Counted from the first letter of the stretch, positions 24,790 to 33,807 are shown. The stretch: 64,000 nucleotides of DNA from Paenibacillus sp. MZ04-78.2 (GCF_024213375.1 NZ_JANAVJ010000003.1:1-64000); one strand, 5' to 3'. A program made the numbers and translations. Notes: generated from the letters alone by a model not told the origin.

Positions 24790-25300
24790 GACATTCCGCT
24801 CCTTTCAAGTTCGGATTGTTCTTTCCCAGCTCTTTTCTCATCTGCCGCAGCCCTCGGTTCAATCTCGATTTTACCGTGCCCGGCGGGATATTCAGCGTCT
24901 CTGCAATCTCCTGCAAGCTCAGCTCGTGAATATACCGCAATGTCATTACCGTCCGATTCTTGATCGGCAATGCCCGGAGCCATCGTTCCGTCTCCAGCTC
25001 GGTTTCTTTCCGCTCCAGCGCTTCGTCCGCCGCTTCCGTATCGCGTCTACGCTCCAGCAAGAAATGCTTCAGCTCCTTCAGCACGCCCCGCTTCCTGCGA
25101 TCCAGATGGCTTTTGCACCTATTCACGGCGATCCGCAGCAGCCATGGCTTGATCCGCTCGACACCTTGCCGATCCGTCTGAAACGCCTTCAGGAATACCT
25201 CTTGGCAGATGTCTTCCGCGTCGGCGGCGTTGTGCAGCATATAGTGGCACAAATAGTACACGTCCCTGCGGTAAGTATCGAATAAGTCCCGGTCGGTCAA
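24782..25300 (-). CDS. ECF RNA polymerase sigma factor
   Basis: 172 aa from the TTG at 25300 (GGGGG about 11 nt upstream); the frame continues upstream but without a better start. Region 2: DLFDTYRRDVYYLCHYML then ADAEDICQEVFLKAF. Region 4: RALPIKNRTVMTLRYIHELS, QEIAETLNIPPGTVKSRLNR. Like SigM/SigV/SigW-type factors coupled to the DUF4179 anti-sigma gene that overlaps it. A GAACC-N17-GTC element upstream may be its own promoter. Confidence 0.9.
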   Translation of the reverse strand: MTDRDLFDTYRRDVYYLCHYMLHNAADAEDICQEVFLKAFQTDRQGVERIKPWLLRIAVNRCKSHLDRRKRGVLKELKHFLLERRRDTEAADEALERKETELETERWLRALPIKNRTVMTLRYIHELSLQEIAETLNIPPGTVKSRLNRGLRQMRKELGKNNPNLKGAECLE

Positions 25301-25335
25301 CTCTTGCTCATCCCCCTTTCGCGTTACGCTAATAA

Positions 25336-25360
25336 GACAAATAACCGGGGCTTTCGGTTC
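25336..25360 (-). promoter_or_regulatory. Possible ECF-type autoregulated promoter
   Basis: On the minus strand GAACC (25360-25356), 17 bases, GTC (25338-25336). This resembles GAAC-N16/17-CGTC promoters, though the -10 is TGTC not CGTC. Speculative. Confidence 0.3.
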
Positions 25361-25376
25361 GCTATGTAGTTTAATG

Positions 25377-25405
25377 AAAAAAAGACCGATCCTCTCGAAT
25401 CGGTC
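25377..25405 (-). terminator. Terminator of the TPR gene
   Basis: On the minus strand GACCGAT and ATCGGTC pair around an 8-nt loop, followed by seven T. It lies 18 bases past the stop at 25423. Confidence 0.85.
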
Positions 25406-25422
25406 GTACATGAGCAATGAGC

Positions 25423-27213
25423 CTATTCCTGCTGTTCCAGATCGTTCTTCCATTGCTCCAACTGCTCCCTAAGCTGAACGTCAATGAACGTAAGCCCCAG
25501 CCAGCTGCAAACCAGCGCATAAGTAAAGAAGCAGTGGCCTTCTTTCGGAATCCGTTCCGAGAGCTGGAAAAACAGTTCCGATACCACTTTTTCCAGCTGG
25601 GGATCGCCCTGCGCTTCATAAGCCAATACGTTCACGGCTGCATTGACCGGCCAATCGGATTGACCGTAGCATAAAGACAGCAAGGCTTCGGAAGGCTTGG
25701 ACGGGCTAAGCCGCGCCATTAGGAATACCGCCGCATATTGAATATGCTGGAGCCAGCGCCAGCTCGATACCGATTCGGGCGGCTCCGGCGGATGAGTCAG
25801 GATGGCGAATAAGTCCGGCAGATGCGCGGGGGTGAGACTTCCGGCCAGTTCACCGGCTGTGCGGTACCAATCCTCGATTTGGTACGGAGTCATCGCCAAT
25901 CGGCGTACGACATTGGCCGCATGACCCGACGGTTTGGGCATGGCCGGCTGTGCGATGGCCCCCTCATAGCTCCATAATATGGCGCCATTCTCGGCGATCG
26001 GCTGCCTTGGGTCCGGCTCCTGGACGTTGTCGATGGTCAAATCCAGCTTGGGCGGATTAGCGCTTCTACCGAAGTTGTTCAAGTAAAGCTCCAGCGCACG
26101 GATCGCGCTCGGCGCCTCCAGATAATTAATGGTCAGGCTGATCGTCCCGCCGCTTTCCAGGTCCAGGTTTTCTTCCGCGACTTGGCGCAGCACATTGATG
26201 GAGGCTTCCTGCGGCCCCGGGATATAGTCGACAAAAGGAAGTTCGGAGCCCGGCAATAATGGTTTCAGCAGTTCTCTCGCTCTGCCGTTCGAAGCGTTCG
26301 ATTTATAATAAGCTTCGAGTTTCCCCAAGCGCTCGGCGTCTTGTTTGATCATATACTCGCAATAGAGGATGGACGGGATCGCCCATTCGTGATCGGGCTG
26401 GATATCCTTGGCCTGAATGTAAGCTTTCAGCGCTTTTTTGTATAAGCCGTTGTCCAGATACAGATCGCCCAGATCCAGATAGCCCGCTTCATTGCCGGGA
26501 TCGAGCCTGCCTGCTTTCTTGTAAAAGTCAGCCGCCTTGCGATTGTTGCCCTGGAGTTTGAAGCAAAGTGCCATCCCTATGGCCGTATCCCAGCATTTAC
26601 TCAGCTTGTAGGCCGTTTTGGCTGCCGCAAAAGCGGCCAGAACATCCTCCTGTCTCCGGTACATTGAGGAAAGCAGCCAGAACATCATATACACTTTAGG
26701 ATACACCTGGCACATCTTTCGGAGCACAGACACTAAAGCGGCAAGCACCTTATGCCGTTCGTTTCCTCGCATCAGATCGAGGGATCGCAACACTCCGCGG
26801 ATGAATCCAATGATCGTATCTGCTTCGATATGATCTGCGCCCGCGATTCGCGGCTCCCATTCGCATACCCACACCAGATAAGGAACCTCGGGCTTTACTC
26901 TGATGACCTGCCCCAAGATTCCGAAAGCTTCGTTAAAGTTGTTCATCCGGGCGTAAATGTAAGCTCGTACCGCCATAACGGCAAAATAATTGTTTTCCTC
27001 GACCGGCACAAAAGGCAGCAGCTCCTCGCCCGTATCAATCCAATCGTTCAAGGATCGGAGCCATTCGGCGTTACCCGGATCGGTCGACAAGGCGCAGGCC
27101 AGATGGTATAAAGCATGCTGAAAATCCCCGTCGCTTCGGGCCGCCTTATAAATGTCGAAATCCTGCTCAGGCGAAGGAAATCGCTTTTCTCCTTCGGTAT
27201 GCTCATGTTCCAA
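25423..27213 (-). CDS. TPR-repeat protein, ~596 aa
   Basis: I start it at TTG 27213 (AGGAG 8 nt upstream); a GTG at 27222 overlaps the SD and is less likely. Several TPR-like units in the N-terminal half (FQHALYHLACALSTDPGNAEWL, VLAAFAAAKTAYKLSKCWD, DLYLDNGLYKKALKAYIQA and neighbours). The C-terminal half is helical with VSSWRWLQHIQYAAVFLMARL and resembles HEAT-like repeats. Upstream is a related-looking HEAT remnant ending 12 bases before it, so they formed one operon. Client and function unknown. Confidence 0.8.
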   Translation of the reverse strand: MEHEHTEGEKRFPSPEQDFDIYKAARSDGDFQHALYHLACALSTDPGNAEWLRSLNDWIDTGEELLPFVPVEENNYFAVMAVRAYIYARMNNFNEAFGILGQVIRVKPEVPYLVWVCEWEPRIAGADHIEADTIIGFIRGVLRSLDLMRGNERHKVLAALVSVLRKMCQVYPKVYMMFWLLSSMYRRQEDVLAAFAAAKTAYKLSKCWDTAIGMALCFKLQGNNRKAADFYKKAGRLDPGNEAGYLDLGDLYLDNGLYKKALKAYIQAKDIQPDHEWAIPSILYCEYMIKQDAERLGKLEAYYKSNASNGRARELLKPLLPGSELPFVDYIPGPQEASINVLRQVAEENLDLESGGTISLTINYLEAPSAIRALELYLNNFGRSANPPKLDLTIDNVQEPDPRQPIAENGAILWSYEGAIAQPAMPKPSGHAANVVRRLAMTPYQIEDWYRTAGELAGSLTPAHLPDLFAILTHPPEPPESVSSWRWLQHIQYAAVFLMARLSPSKPSEALLSLCYGQSDWPVNAAVNVLAYEAQGDPQLEKVVSELFFQLSERIPKEGHCFFTYALVCSWLGLTFIDVQLREQLEQWKNDLEQQE

Positions 27214-27224
27214 TGCTTTCACTC

Positions 27225-27695
27225 CTATGTAAAATAATGTTTCGGCAGCAGCGCTTCCAATTCCTTCAGCAGCCGTTTGCTTTCCTCCGTACGGAATTGC
27301 TTCAGTGCGAAGATCGCCGCCATCCTTCCGTTATGCATCCCGTTTTGGGCAACCTCGAACAAAGCACGGGCCGCCGCCGTGTAGTTTCTTTTTCTTAGGA
27401 GGATAACAGCTTTTTCCTGAATAAACATATCATCCGAAGTCACATAGCGGCAAATCTGTTCCGAATCCGCATAAGGCATGATCGTCAGTTTGGAAAAAAT
27501 AAGCTGCTGCGTGTAATCCTCGTCAATATCTTCCTGCATGAGGAGTCGATCAATCTCTTGAATGACCTTCAGATCAAATTGGACTGGTCGTCCGTAAGCA
27601 GCGGACAGATGCTCCCTCTATGCGGCGATATCGTTGAGTTGCTCGAAAAACGAACTGTACCTTTTATCGGCCGCTCCCCAGTAAAATGTTAGTTT
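27225..27695 (-). pseudogene. HEAT/TPR-like protein with internal stop and lost N-terminus
   Basis: In one frame, 157 codons read TFYWGAADKRYSSFFEQL, NDIAA, a TAG, then REHLSAAYGRPVQFDLKVIQ and on to the end (LLKELEALLPKHYFT). The frame is intact across the TAG, so one nonsense change interrupts it. Upstream, a TAA at 27698-27696 and no start mean the N-terminus is also missing. An ATG at 27539 could give a 104-aa remainder (IQEKAVILLRKRNYTAAARALF, repeat-like). Upstream partner of the TPR gene. Confidence 0.65.
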
Positions 27696-27722
27696 TTAGG
27701 AACCGATCGTAAGTTTCATCGC

Positions 27723-27764
27723 AAAAAAACAAGCACCTGGCAGCAACTACCGCAGTGCTTGTTT
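27723..27764 (-). terminator. Terminator of the HlyD/ABC operon
   Basis: On the minus strand AAACAAGCAC and GTGCTTGTTT form a 10-bp stem around an 18-nt loop, ending in TTTTTTT. Starts 8 bases after the stop at 27772. Confidence 0.9.
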
Positions 27765-27771
27765 CCAATGG

Positions 27772-28926
27772 TTATTGCAGCCGTACCCGGTTCCCCGCCT
27801 GCAAAGGCTCGCTGCTTTCGACGATGACTTGATCAAACGGAAAGATGCCTTCCCGGACGGCGGTCTGGTTCGCGTTCGCATCGGCGGCCCGAATATAGCT
27901 CTTGCGCACATAAAAGCCGTTGCCGAGCGGGCCTTTCCGCTCTTCGATCACATAAACGTAATTCCCCTCGCGATCCTTGTGAATAGCCTCATTCGAAATC
28001 AAGAGCTGCTCGTCCGCCGACACCGATTTTTGCAGCCGGACGGTCGCCCGCTCCCCTCCTTTCAAGCCTTCGCCCGGAACGGTAATGCGTACCGTTTTCG
28101 ATGCCGGAGGGGCGTCCTGCTTCCCTCCTGCACCGCCTGCCAGCTCCATTGGCGCATCGGCGATTTCATTAATCTGGCCTTCCATCACTTGGACCGTCTG
28201 GTCTTTCACCTCCGCCTCGATCTTTTCCCCAACGGACAAAAGCGATGCGAGGTCAGCCGCCACCGGAATGGACATTCCATAGCCCCGGCTCGCATTGGAC
28301 ACGCGGACCACCGGCTGTCCCGGCAAGGAAGCAAGCCCTTCGGTCGCGCGGATGCTCGTGACGATTCCGTCAAACGGAGCCACAATCTGACGCTGTCCTG
28401 CCAAGTCTTCTTGTAGTGCTTGAATCTTGCGTTCGCGGACGTCGATGTCGAGCTGTCGCGATTCGATGTCCCGTTTGGCCTTATTGATCGCCGTAGAGTC
28501 TCCGTTCCGGTTCGCTTCGACGAAGCTTTCGAACAGCCCTTCCAACTGCAGCTTTTGCTGCTTCAAGGCGGTTTGCTCATCCTCAATTTGCCGATCCGCC
28601 GGTTTGCTGTCATACGTAATCAGCGGCTGGTCCTTGACGACGGCATCCCCCGCTTTCACATGAACAGCCTTCACCTTCCAGCCAGTCTCGTTCTTTAGTT
28701 CAGCTTCCTCTACCGGCTTAAGCGTACCGTTCGCTTCGATGCTGTGAACCAGCTTTCCCTTAACCGGCGTTTCCGTCCGAACCTTGGGCAGCGTGATCGC
28801 CTGCAGCGTATTGCTGAATAACGTGAGCACGAGCAGCAGACCGAAGAAAACCCCCGAAACCGCCACCACTTTTCGTTTTTTTCGAGCCTCCGCCAGCTCC
28901 ATCCCTTGCGGCTCCACCGTATGCAT
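27772..28926 (-). CDS. HlyD/RND-adaptor-like membrane-fusion protein
   Basis: 384 aa. One N-terminal TM (VVAVSGVFFGLLLVLTLFSN), then lipoyl half (VKAVHVKAGDAVVKDQPLITYD), a coiled-coil hairpin (residues about 120-185, ERKIQALQEDLAGQ), the second lipoyl half (IVAPFDGIVTSIRATEGLASLPGQPVVRV) and beta-barrel domains. Adaptors normally pair with MacB-type exporters or RND pumps, but none is near; instead it is the last gene after two sugar-type ABC permeases, from which it is separated by only 5 bases. It may link the permeases or the lipoprotein to the envelope. Confidence 0.85.
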   Translation of the reverse strand: MHTVEPQGMELAEARKKRKVVAVSGVFFGLLLVLTLFSNTLQAITLPKVRTETPVKGKLVHSIEANGTLKPVEEAELKNETGWKVKAVHVKAGDAVVKDQPLITYDSKPADRQIEDEQTALKQQKLQLEGLFESFVEANRNGDSTAINKAKRDIESRQLDIDVRERKIQALQEDLAGQRQIVAPFDGIVTSIRATEGLASLPGQPVVRVSNASRGYGMSIPVAADLASLLSVGEKIEAEVKDQTVQVMEGQINEIADAPMELAGGAGGKQDAPPASKTVRITVPGEGLKGGERATVRLQKSVSADEQLLISNEAIHKDREGNYVYVIEERKGPLGNGFYVRKSYIRAADANANQTAVREGIFPFDQVIVESSEPLQAGNRVRLQ

Positions 28927-28931
28927 CTCTC

Positions 28932-29822
28932 CTATCCTTTAATGCCGGATGACTGGATTCCTCTGATAAAATAAGACTCCGCATACAGAAACAGCAGAAC
29001 AACCGGGCTCATATAGAGCAAAGAAGTGGCAAAGCCTACGCCCCGCGCCCCCTCCTGAATGCTAGCCAAATAGACGGATAGCGGATGCCGGAGCGGGTCC
29101 TCCAAAAAAATAAGCGGCTGCTCGACCATGTTCCAGTAATCTACGAACAACAAGACCGTCAGCGCCGCCAATCCCGGCTTCACCAGCGGCAGAACGATCG
29201 TGAGAAAAATCGTTCCGGCTCCCGCTCCGTCCAACCGGGCGGCTTCGAGCAGCGGAGCGGGAATGTGCAGCATGAACTGCCGCAGCAGAAATACACCGTA
29301 GGTCGCGAACACACCCGGTAAAATAATGGCGGCGACGCTGTTCAGGATGCCGAGCTTATCGGCCATAATATAGTTAGGTACCAGCGTCACCTGAAACGGC
29401 ATCAGCATCGCCATAATATAAATAAGAAACAACGAGTCCCTGCCGGGAAACCGAAGCATGGCGAAAGCATAGGCCGCCAAGGCGGCAACGGCCGTTTGAC
29501 CGAATACGATCGGCACGACCATGAGCACGGAGTTCCAGAACAGGAACAGAAACTTCGGAGACTGGATCAGCACTTTGTTAAATTGCTCCAGCGATACCCA
29601 ATCGGGGATGAGCTTTAAATTAACAAATTCATGTTGTCTCCCGGAATCCGCACTCAGCATCTTTCCGACCAAGTCGTAGTTTATGCCGATCTCGCGCTCT
29701 GTCATGAGCGAATTCGTGAAGGTAATCACGATAGGGAACAGCATCACCAGAGCAAGGACGAGCAGCACGAAGGTCATCAGCCATTTTTGCAGCAGCGCCG
29801 CTTTCTTCTCCCCCAGTTTCAT
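28932..29822 (-). CDS. ABC sugar permease, MalG type
   Basis: 296 aa, ATG 29822 with GGAGG 8 nt upstream. Six TM helices; EAA loop LLEAARLDGAGAGTIFLTIVLPLVKPGL. Overlaps the 3' end of the other permease by 4 bases. The sugar-importer (CUT1) type lacks an ATPase gene here, so a shared MsmX-like ATPase is presumed. Confidence 0.92.
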   Translation of the reverse strand: MKLGEKKAALLQKWLMTFVLLVLALVMLFPIVITFTNSLMTEREIGINYDLVGKMLSADSGRQHEFVNLKLIPDWVSLEQFNKVLIQSPKFLFLFWNSVLMVVPIVFGQTAVAALAAYAFAMLRFPGRDSLFLIYIMAMLMPFQVTLVPNYIMADKLGILNSVAAIILPGVFATYGVFLLRQFMLHIPAPLLEAARLDGAGAGTIFLTIVLPLVKPGLAALTVLLFVDYWNMVEQPLIFLEDPLRHPLSVYLASIQEGARGVGFATSLLYMSPVVLLFLYAESYFIRGIQSSGIKG

Positions 29823-30688
29823 TCCATAAACCTCCGGAAACCGCGTTCCATCCTGAATAATCCAAGCGCGATGATCATAATGCAGCCGACCATGAGGCTT
29901 GCGGCGGCCGTCAGCTTCTGAATATCGAGCGAAAGAAACATATTGTTCATGTAATGCTGGAGCATATAGATGCTGTCGTACGGGTAGCCGCCGGCCAGCA
30001 AATACGCTTCCCTGAACACTTTGAACGAGTTCATAATCGACATCAGGACGACGAAAAACATCATCGGGATTAAATAGACAAGGGTAATCCGCAGCTTCGT
30101 CAACGGCCCTGCCCCTTCGAGACGGGCGATTTCGTAATAGCTCTCGGGAATCGCTTGAACCCCCCCCAAAAACAAAATCATGTTGTACCCGATGTTCTTC
30201 CATATATAAATCGCCGTGATGACGACAATAGCCCATTCCGATTTCATCCAGTCGATCCGCTCCATCCCTAAACGATGAAGCCACTCGTTGACCGTCCCGT
30301 TCCAGTCGAAGCCGATTTGCCAGATCAGCACGATCGAGGCGACCGGCACGACAAGCGGTAAAATATAGGCGGTTCGCAGCCATTGGCGAAAAAACACATT
30401 TCCGTTCAAAAGCAGCGCCAGCCCTAAAGATATAGCGACCATCAGCGGTACGCTAACGAAGGTAAAGAGAGCGGTGTTCCACGCGGCCTTCCGAAACGAA
30501 CCGCTGGCCAGCAGCCCCTGATAATTGGCGAGGCCTACGAAATTTCCGTCCATCGTGCCGTCCATAAAGGAATAAACGAGCCCCATCGCAAACGGGATTG
30601 CGTAAAAAAGCGCAAACCCGCCCACGCTCGGCGCAAGGAACAGCATAGCCTGTACCGTGTCTTTCTTAAGGAATGCGGGAATTTTCAT
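29819..30688 (-). CDS. ABC sugar permease, MalF type
   Basis: 289 aa from ATG 30688 (GGAGG close upstream; ATG 30703 is an alternative). Six TM helices, EAA loop YYEIARLEGAGPLTKLRITLVYLIP. CUT1 family. Partner of the MalG-type gene overlapping its end. The substrate-binding gene 31480-32859 lies upstream beyond the lipoprotein. Confidence 0.92.
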   Translation of the reverse strand: MKIPAFLKKDTVQAMLFLAPSVGGFALFYAIPFAMGLVYSFMDGTMDGNFVGLANYQGLLASGSFRKAAWNTALFTFVSVPLMVAISLGLALLLNGNVFFRQWLRTAYILPLVVPVASIVLIWQIGFDWNGTVNEWLHRLGMERIDWMKSEWAIVVITAIYIWKNIGYNMILFLGGVQAIPESYYEIARLEGAGPLTKLRITLVYLIPMMFFVVLMSIMNSFKVFREAYLLAGGYPYDSIYMLQHYMNNMFLSLDIQKLTAAASLMVGCIMIIALGLFRMERGFRRFME

Positions 30689-30765
30689 GCGGCCTCCATG
30701 CAAAACGCGGGAAAGCCAACGGCGCCCCCGCGTCCATGCCTTTTATTCGTTCAAGCTTCCCCTGT

Positions 30766-31374
30766 TTACGACGACGTCGCAGGCTGTGAAGAAGAATTAG
30801 CTTCTCTCGAAGGCGCGGGGCCCGGCAATCTGTCCTTTCCGGATGGCGTTACTTCCTCCGGAGCTTTGCTCCCCCTCGCCGGCCCGGATTCAGACGATGG
30901 CTTGCGTTCGGATTCCGCCTTTCTGCCTGACGAAGGCGCCGCTCCCGGAGAAGCCGCAGTACCTTGTGACACCGCTGCTCTCGGAGAAGACTTGCTGTCT
31001 GCGGAAGCCCTGCTCTCCGCCGTTCCTTTGCTTTCCGTCGGCGCTTTTGCATCCGAAGACGCTCTGCCCCCGGACGACGCTCCGATTCCGGACGATGCGC
31101 CATCCGCACCTGTCGTGCCTCCCGCCGACGATTTCTCATCTTTCGTCCCTTTATCTCCGGCCGCCGTTTTATCGTCGGTGGAGGTTTTATCCTCCGACAG
31201 CGTCTTGCCCTCGGTCGATGTCTTGCCCTCCGTCGATGAACCGTCCTGGTGCCCGGTCTTCGTCTGATTTGCAGAGCTGCCTCCCTTGTTATCTTGCTTG
31301 ACGGCACCGCTGCTGCAAGCGGCCAACATCGTGATTAATGCGAAGCTGAGCAGTAGAACACCTGTTTTTTTCAT
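30766..31374 (-). CDS. Ser/Gly/Lys-rich low-complexity lipoprotein
   Basis: 202 aa. Signal peptide with lipobox LAACSS (Cys about residue 20), then a long unstructured stretch of Ser, Gly, Ala, Lys, Glu and Thr (repeats such as STEGKTSTEGKT, SAGG, SSGIGASSGG). It looks like an extended surface spacer or wall-anchored tether. Its start is preceded by a promoter element that is almost identical to the one before the polysaccharide deacetylase gene. No family recognised. Confidence 0.8.
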   Translation of the reverse strand: MKKTGVLLLSFALITMLAACSSGAVKQDNKGGSSANQTKTGHQDGSSTEGKTSTEGKTLSEDKTSTDDKTAAGDKGTKDEKSSAGGTTGADGASSGIGASSGGRASSDAKAPTESKGTAESRASADSKSSPRAAVSQGTAASPGAAPSSGRKAESERKPSSESGPARGSKAPEEVTPSGKDRLPGPAPSREANSSSQPATSS

Positions 31375-31414
31375 TTTATCCTCTCACTCCTTTGTTGTTG
31401 TCCGTGCCTATGCT

Positions 31415-31472
31415 TAGTTATAAATGGAGGATGTAACGAAAACTTCTCCGGGATGTAAACAAAATGTTTCCG
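31415..31472 (-). promoter_or_regulatory. WalR/PhoP-like element, copy A
   Basis: The plus strand reads TGTAAA-CAAAA-TGTTTC (31454-31470) with TGTAAC further left and TAGTTATAA to its left; the minus strand shows TTTACA 23 bases before TTATAA. About 45 of 58 bases match copy B at 33670-33727. A WalR-type box is two TGTWAH hexamers spaced five apart; the left hexamer fits, the right deviates. Confidence 0.55.
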
Positions 31473-31479
31473 ATCATCT

Positions 31480-32859
31480 TCATTCGTTCAAGAACGTCGT
31501 CGCCCGATTTTGAATCAGTTTCGCCACGTCCTCCGCGGACTTTTGGCCCTTGAAGAAGGCTTCCGATTCTTTGACAATAATGTCTTCCAGCTTGGAAGGC
31601 TTGAACGCCACCTGATAGACGGCCCCCATCAGATGCCGCTCCAATCCCTGAAAATCCGCTTCCGTGACTTGGAACGTCTTGCCCTTCAGCGGTCCGAGCT
31701 CGTGAGCCTTGACAGTTCCGGTTTGGAGCAATTGCTTCACCTGCTTGTGAAATACGGCTTTATTCAGAGGAAAGCCGGCTCGTTCCGGCGAAGGCTGCAT
31801 CTCCTCGGACATCAGAAATTTGATAAAATCCCAGGCTTCCTTCTTGACGGCGGATTTCTCATTTATGCCCATCGTCCGGTAGGTCCGGAAAAAATCTCCA
31901 GCTTTTTGGCCTTCTCCCTTCGGTTTGGAATACAGCTTGGGTTGAGCGAAATTTTCCTTCGGCGTCAAAATATAATCCGTGGGCGAGACGATATGCGTCA
32001 TTCTGAAATACGCTTGGCGCGCCTCTTCCGTCGCGACCTTCTCGTCAAACATCGACTTCACTTGCTTCATTAAGTTGATAAAGGACTCGGATTGAAAGTT
32101 GGCTTTCCGGTTGACCTGATCGATATACAAGGAAAAATTATTTTTCACCATTTCATTTAACAGTCCGGGGGGATAGGTCATAAAGGCATAACGCTGATCC
32201 CCTTTTTTCGCCAGCGCTTTGGCGGTCTCGCTGAACTCATTCCAGGTCCAACGGGCGTCGTCGAAGATCACCCCTGTTTTGCGGATCGCCTCTTCGTCCC
32301 CGACAAGACCGTACAAGAAGAAATTGACCGGCATCCCGTAGACGCTGCCGTTCAGCTTGATCCCATCCAAGATGTTCTGGAAATATTGATCCTTCTTGAA
32401 CTCGGGGTCCTTCTCCATCATGTCGCTCAAATTGGCAAGCACTTTCTTATTCACGTAGTTATCCATAGGCAGCAGGTCCATCTCCACCAGATCCGGCCCT
32501 TTCCCGGATAACATTTGCGTATTCGTCTTTTTGATAAAGTTTTCCACATTCTCCTCGCTTCGACTGTCGTCCGTCGGGACATAGTGAAGCTGGATCTCGA
32601 TATTCGGGTGCTTTTCCTCATATTTGCGCTTCGCGTCTTTGAAAAAGTCGTCCTCAAAAAACGTCGAGAGAACAACTGTCTTCTTGCCACCCTGCGTCTG
32701 AGAGGTTTCCGCGGTCTTGCTTGCCGTTTCTGCTTTCGCCTCGTTCTTGTTCGGGCCGTCTTCCTGCTGCGCCGCTCCTCCGGGGCCCCCACCGGCGCTG
32801 CAAGCCGTCGCCGCAATCATCAATAGGCAGCCGCTCAGGCTTAGCCATGCTTTTCTCAT
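31480..32859 (-). CDS. Extracellular solute-binding lipoprotein (sugar type)
   Basis: 459 aa. Lipobox ATACSAGG near residue 20, a 30-residue Gln/Glu/Lys linker, then a type-2 periplasmic-binding fold (KTVVLSTFFEDDFFKDAKRK, GKGPDLVEMDLLPMDNYV, KKEAWDFIKFLMSEEMQPS). Likely binds an oligosaccharide for the two CUT1 permeases. Separated from the permeases by a separately promoted lipoprotein gene, and preceded by the deacetylase gene 16 bases away. Confidence 0.85.
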   Translation of the reverse strand: MRKAWLSLSGCLLMIAATACSAGGGPGGAAQQEDGPNKNEAKAETASKTAETSQTQGGKKTVVLSTFFEDDFFKDAKRKYEEKHPNIEIQLHYVPTDDSRSEENVENFIKKTNTQMLSGKGPDLVEMDLLPMDNYVNKKVLANLSDMMEKDPEFKKDQYFQNILDGIKLNGSVYGMPVNFFLYGLVGDEEAIRKTGVIFDDARWTWNEFSETAKALAKKGDQRYAFMTYPPGLLNEMVKNNFSLYIDQVNRKANFQSESFINLMKQVKSMFDEKVATEEARQAYFRMTHIVSPTDYILTPKENFAQPKLYSKPKGEGQKAGDFFRTYRTMGINEKSAVKKEAWDFIKFLMSEEMQPSPERAGFPLNKAVFHKQVKQLLQTGTVKAHELGPLKGKTFQVTEADFQGLERHLMGAVYQVAFKPSKLEDIIVKESEAFFKGQKSAEDVAKLIQNRATTFLNE

Positions 32860-32875
32860 TTCTCCATGCCTCCTG

Positions 32876-33631
32876 TTAAGAGCTCTTTGATTTCAATTCA
32901 TCTACTGTCACAAACGAATAGCCTTCTTCCTGCAATTCCTCGATTATCTTAGGCAGGCATTCGATCGTGTTGCTCAGATCGCCTTTTTTACCGCCGAAGC
33001 TGTGCATCAGAATGATGCCTCCGGGCTTTAGATTCGCTTTGACGTTTTTCAGCATGTCCTCCGGCGTCGCTCCGGCCCAATCGCGTGTATCGACATTCCA
33101 TAGCACATTGTGCTGACCGTTTTGTTCGATGGCTTCGGTCACTTTTTTGGAAACCGCCCCGTAAGGCGTCCGGACATACTTAGGGGCCTCGCCCGTTGCG
33201 TTCCGGATCACCTTGTTCAGCTTGACGATTTCATTGTTGATCTTCTGTCCGCTCAGCTTGGTCAGATCCTTGTGGCTCCACGTATGATTCCCCAGCATAT
33301 GCCCTTCCTTGACGATGCGGGATAGAACGTCCGGGTGCTTCTCCGCCTGATAGCCGACGACAAAAAAAGTCGCTTTCGCGTTATACTTCTTCAAAATGTC
33401 CAAAATTTTGACGGTATATTTCGCATCCGGCCCGTCGTCAAAGGTAAGCGCGACCAGCTTGTCCTTCTTCGGCGACTTCAGGTTCGCCTGACTCTGGACT
33501 TGCTCACTCTTCGCCTCTCTTACTTTCGCCTCCGTCTGGGGCAGCATCGCATCGACGATGAAATAGCCGGATAGCAACGCAAGCACAATGATGCCAATCC
33601 GCAAACGCAGCAGTTGTTTTGTCCTCTTCAT
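32876..33631 (-). CDS. Polysaccharide deacetylase (CE4)
   Basis: 251 aa with an N-terminal TM anchor. CE4 NodB motifs: LVALTFDDGPD (motif 1), GNHTWSHKDLT (motif 2, HxxxxH-type zinc ligands), RTPYGAVSKKV (motif 3), ILMHSFGGKKG (motif 5). Such enzymes N-deacetylate peptidoglycan or another polymer. Its promoter carries a WalR-like box; the WalR-repressed PdaC of Bacillus is a precedent. First gene of a unit with the solute-binding protein. Confidence 0.92.
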   Translation of the reverse strand: MKRTKQLLRLRIGIIVLALLSGYFIVDAMLPQTEAKVREAKSEQVQSQANLKSPKKDKLVALTFDDGPDAKYTVKILDILKKYNAKATFFVVGYQAEKHPDVLSRIVKEGHMLGNHTWSHKDLTKLSGQKINNEIVKLNKVIRNATGEAPKYVRTPYGAVSKKVTEAIEQNGQHNVLWNVDTRDWAGATPEDMLKNVKANLKPGGIILMHSFGGKKGDLSNTIECLPKIIEELQEEGYSFVTVDELKSKSS

Positions 33632-33669
33632 CTCGTTCTACCTTTCTATGAAATTTGTTTCCCTGAACC

Positions 33670-33727
33670 TAGTTATAAGCCAACATTGTTACCAAAACTT
33701 CTCCAACTTGTAAACAAAATGTAACCG
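33670..33727 (-). promoter_or_regulatory. WalR/PhoP-like element, copy B
   Basis: Plus strand TGTAAA (33709-33714), five bases, TGTAAC (33720-33725): an exact WalR-type TGTWAH-N5-TGTWAH pair. Left of it come GAGAAG (as CTTCTC) and TGTTAC, and TTATAACTA near the transcription start on the minus strand. Shared layout with copy A. Confidence 0.6.
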
Positions 33728-33807
33728 AGCAGTTCGACCATAGTTTGACACCATTTTTGTGGGCAACTTGTGGGAAGCGATTCTCTGGAATTAGAGTTGA
33801 ATAACGC

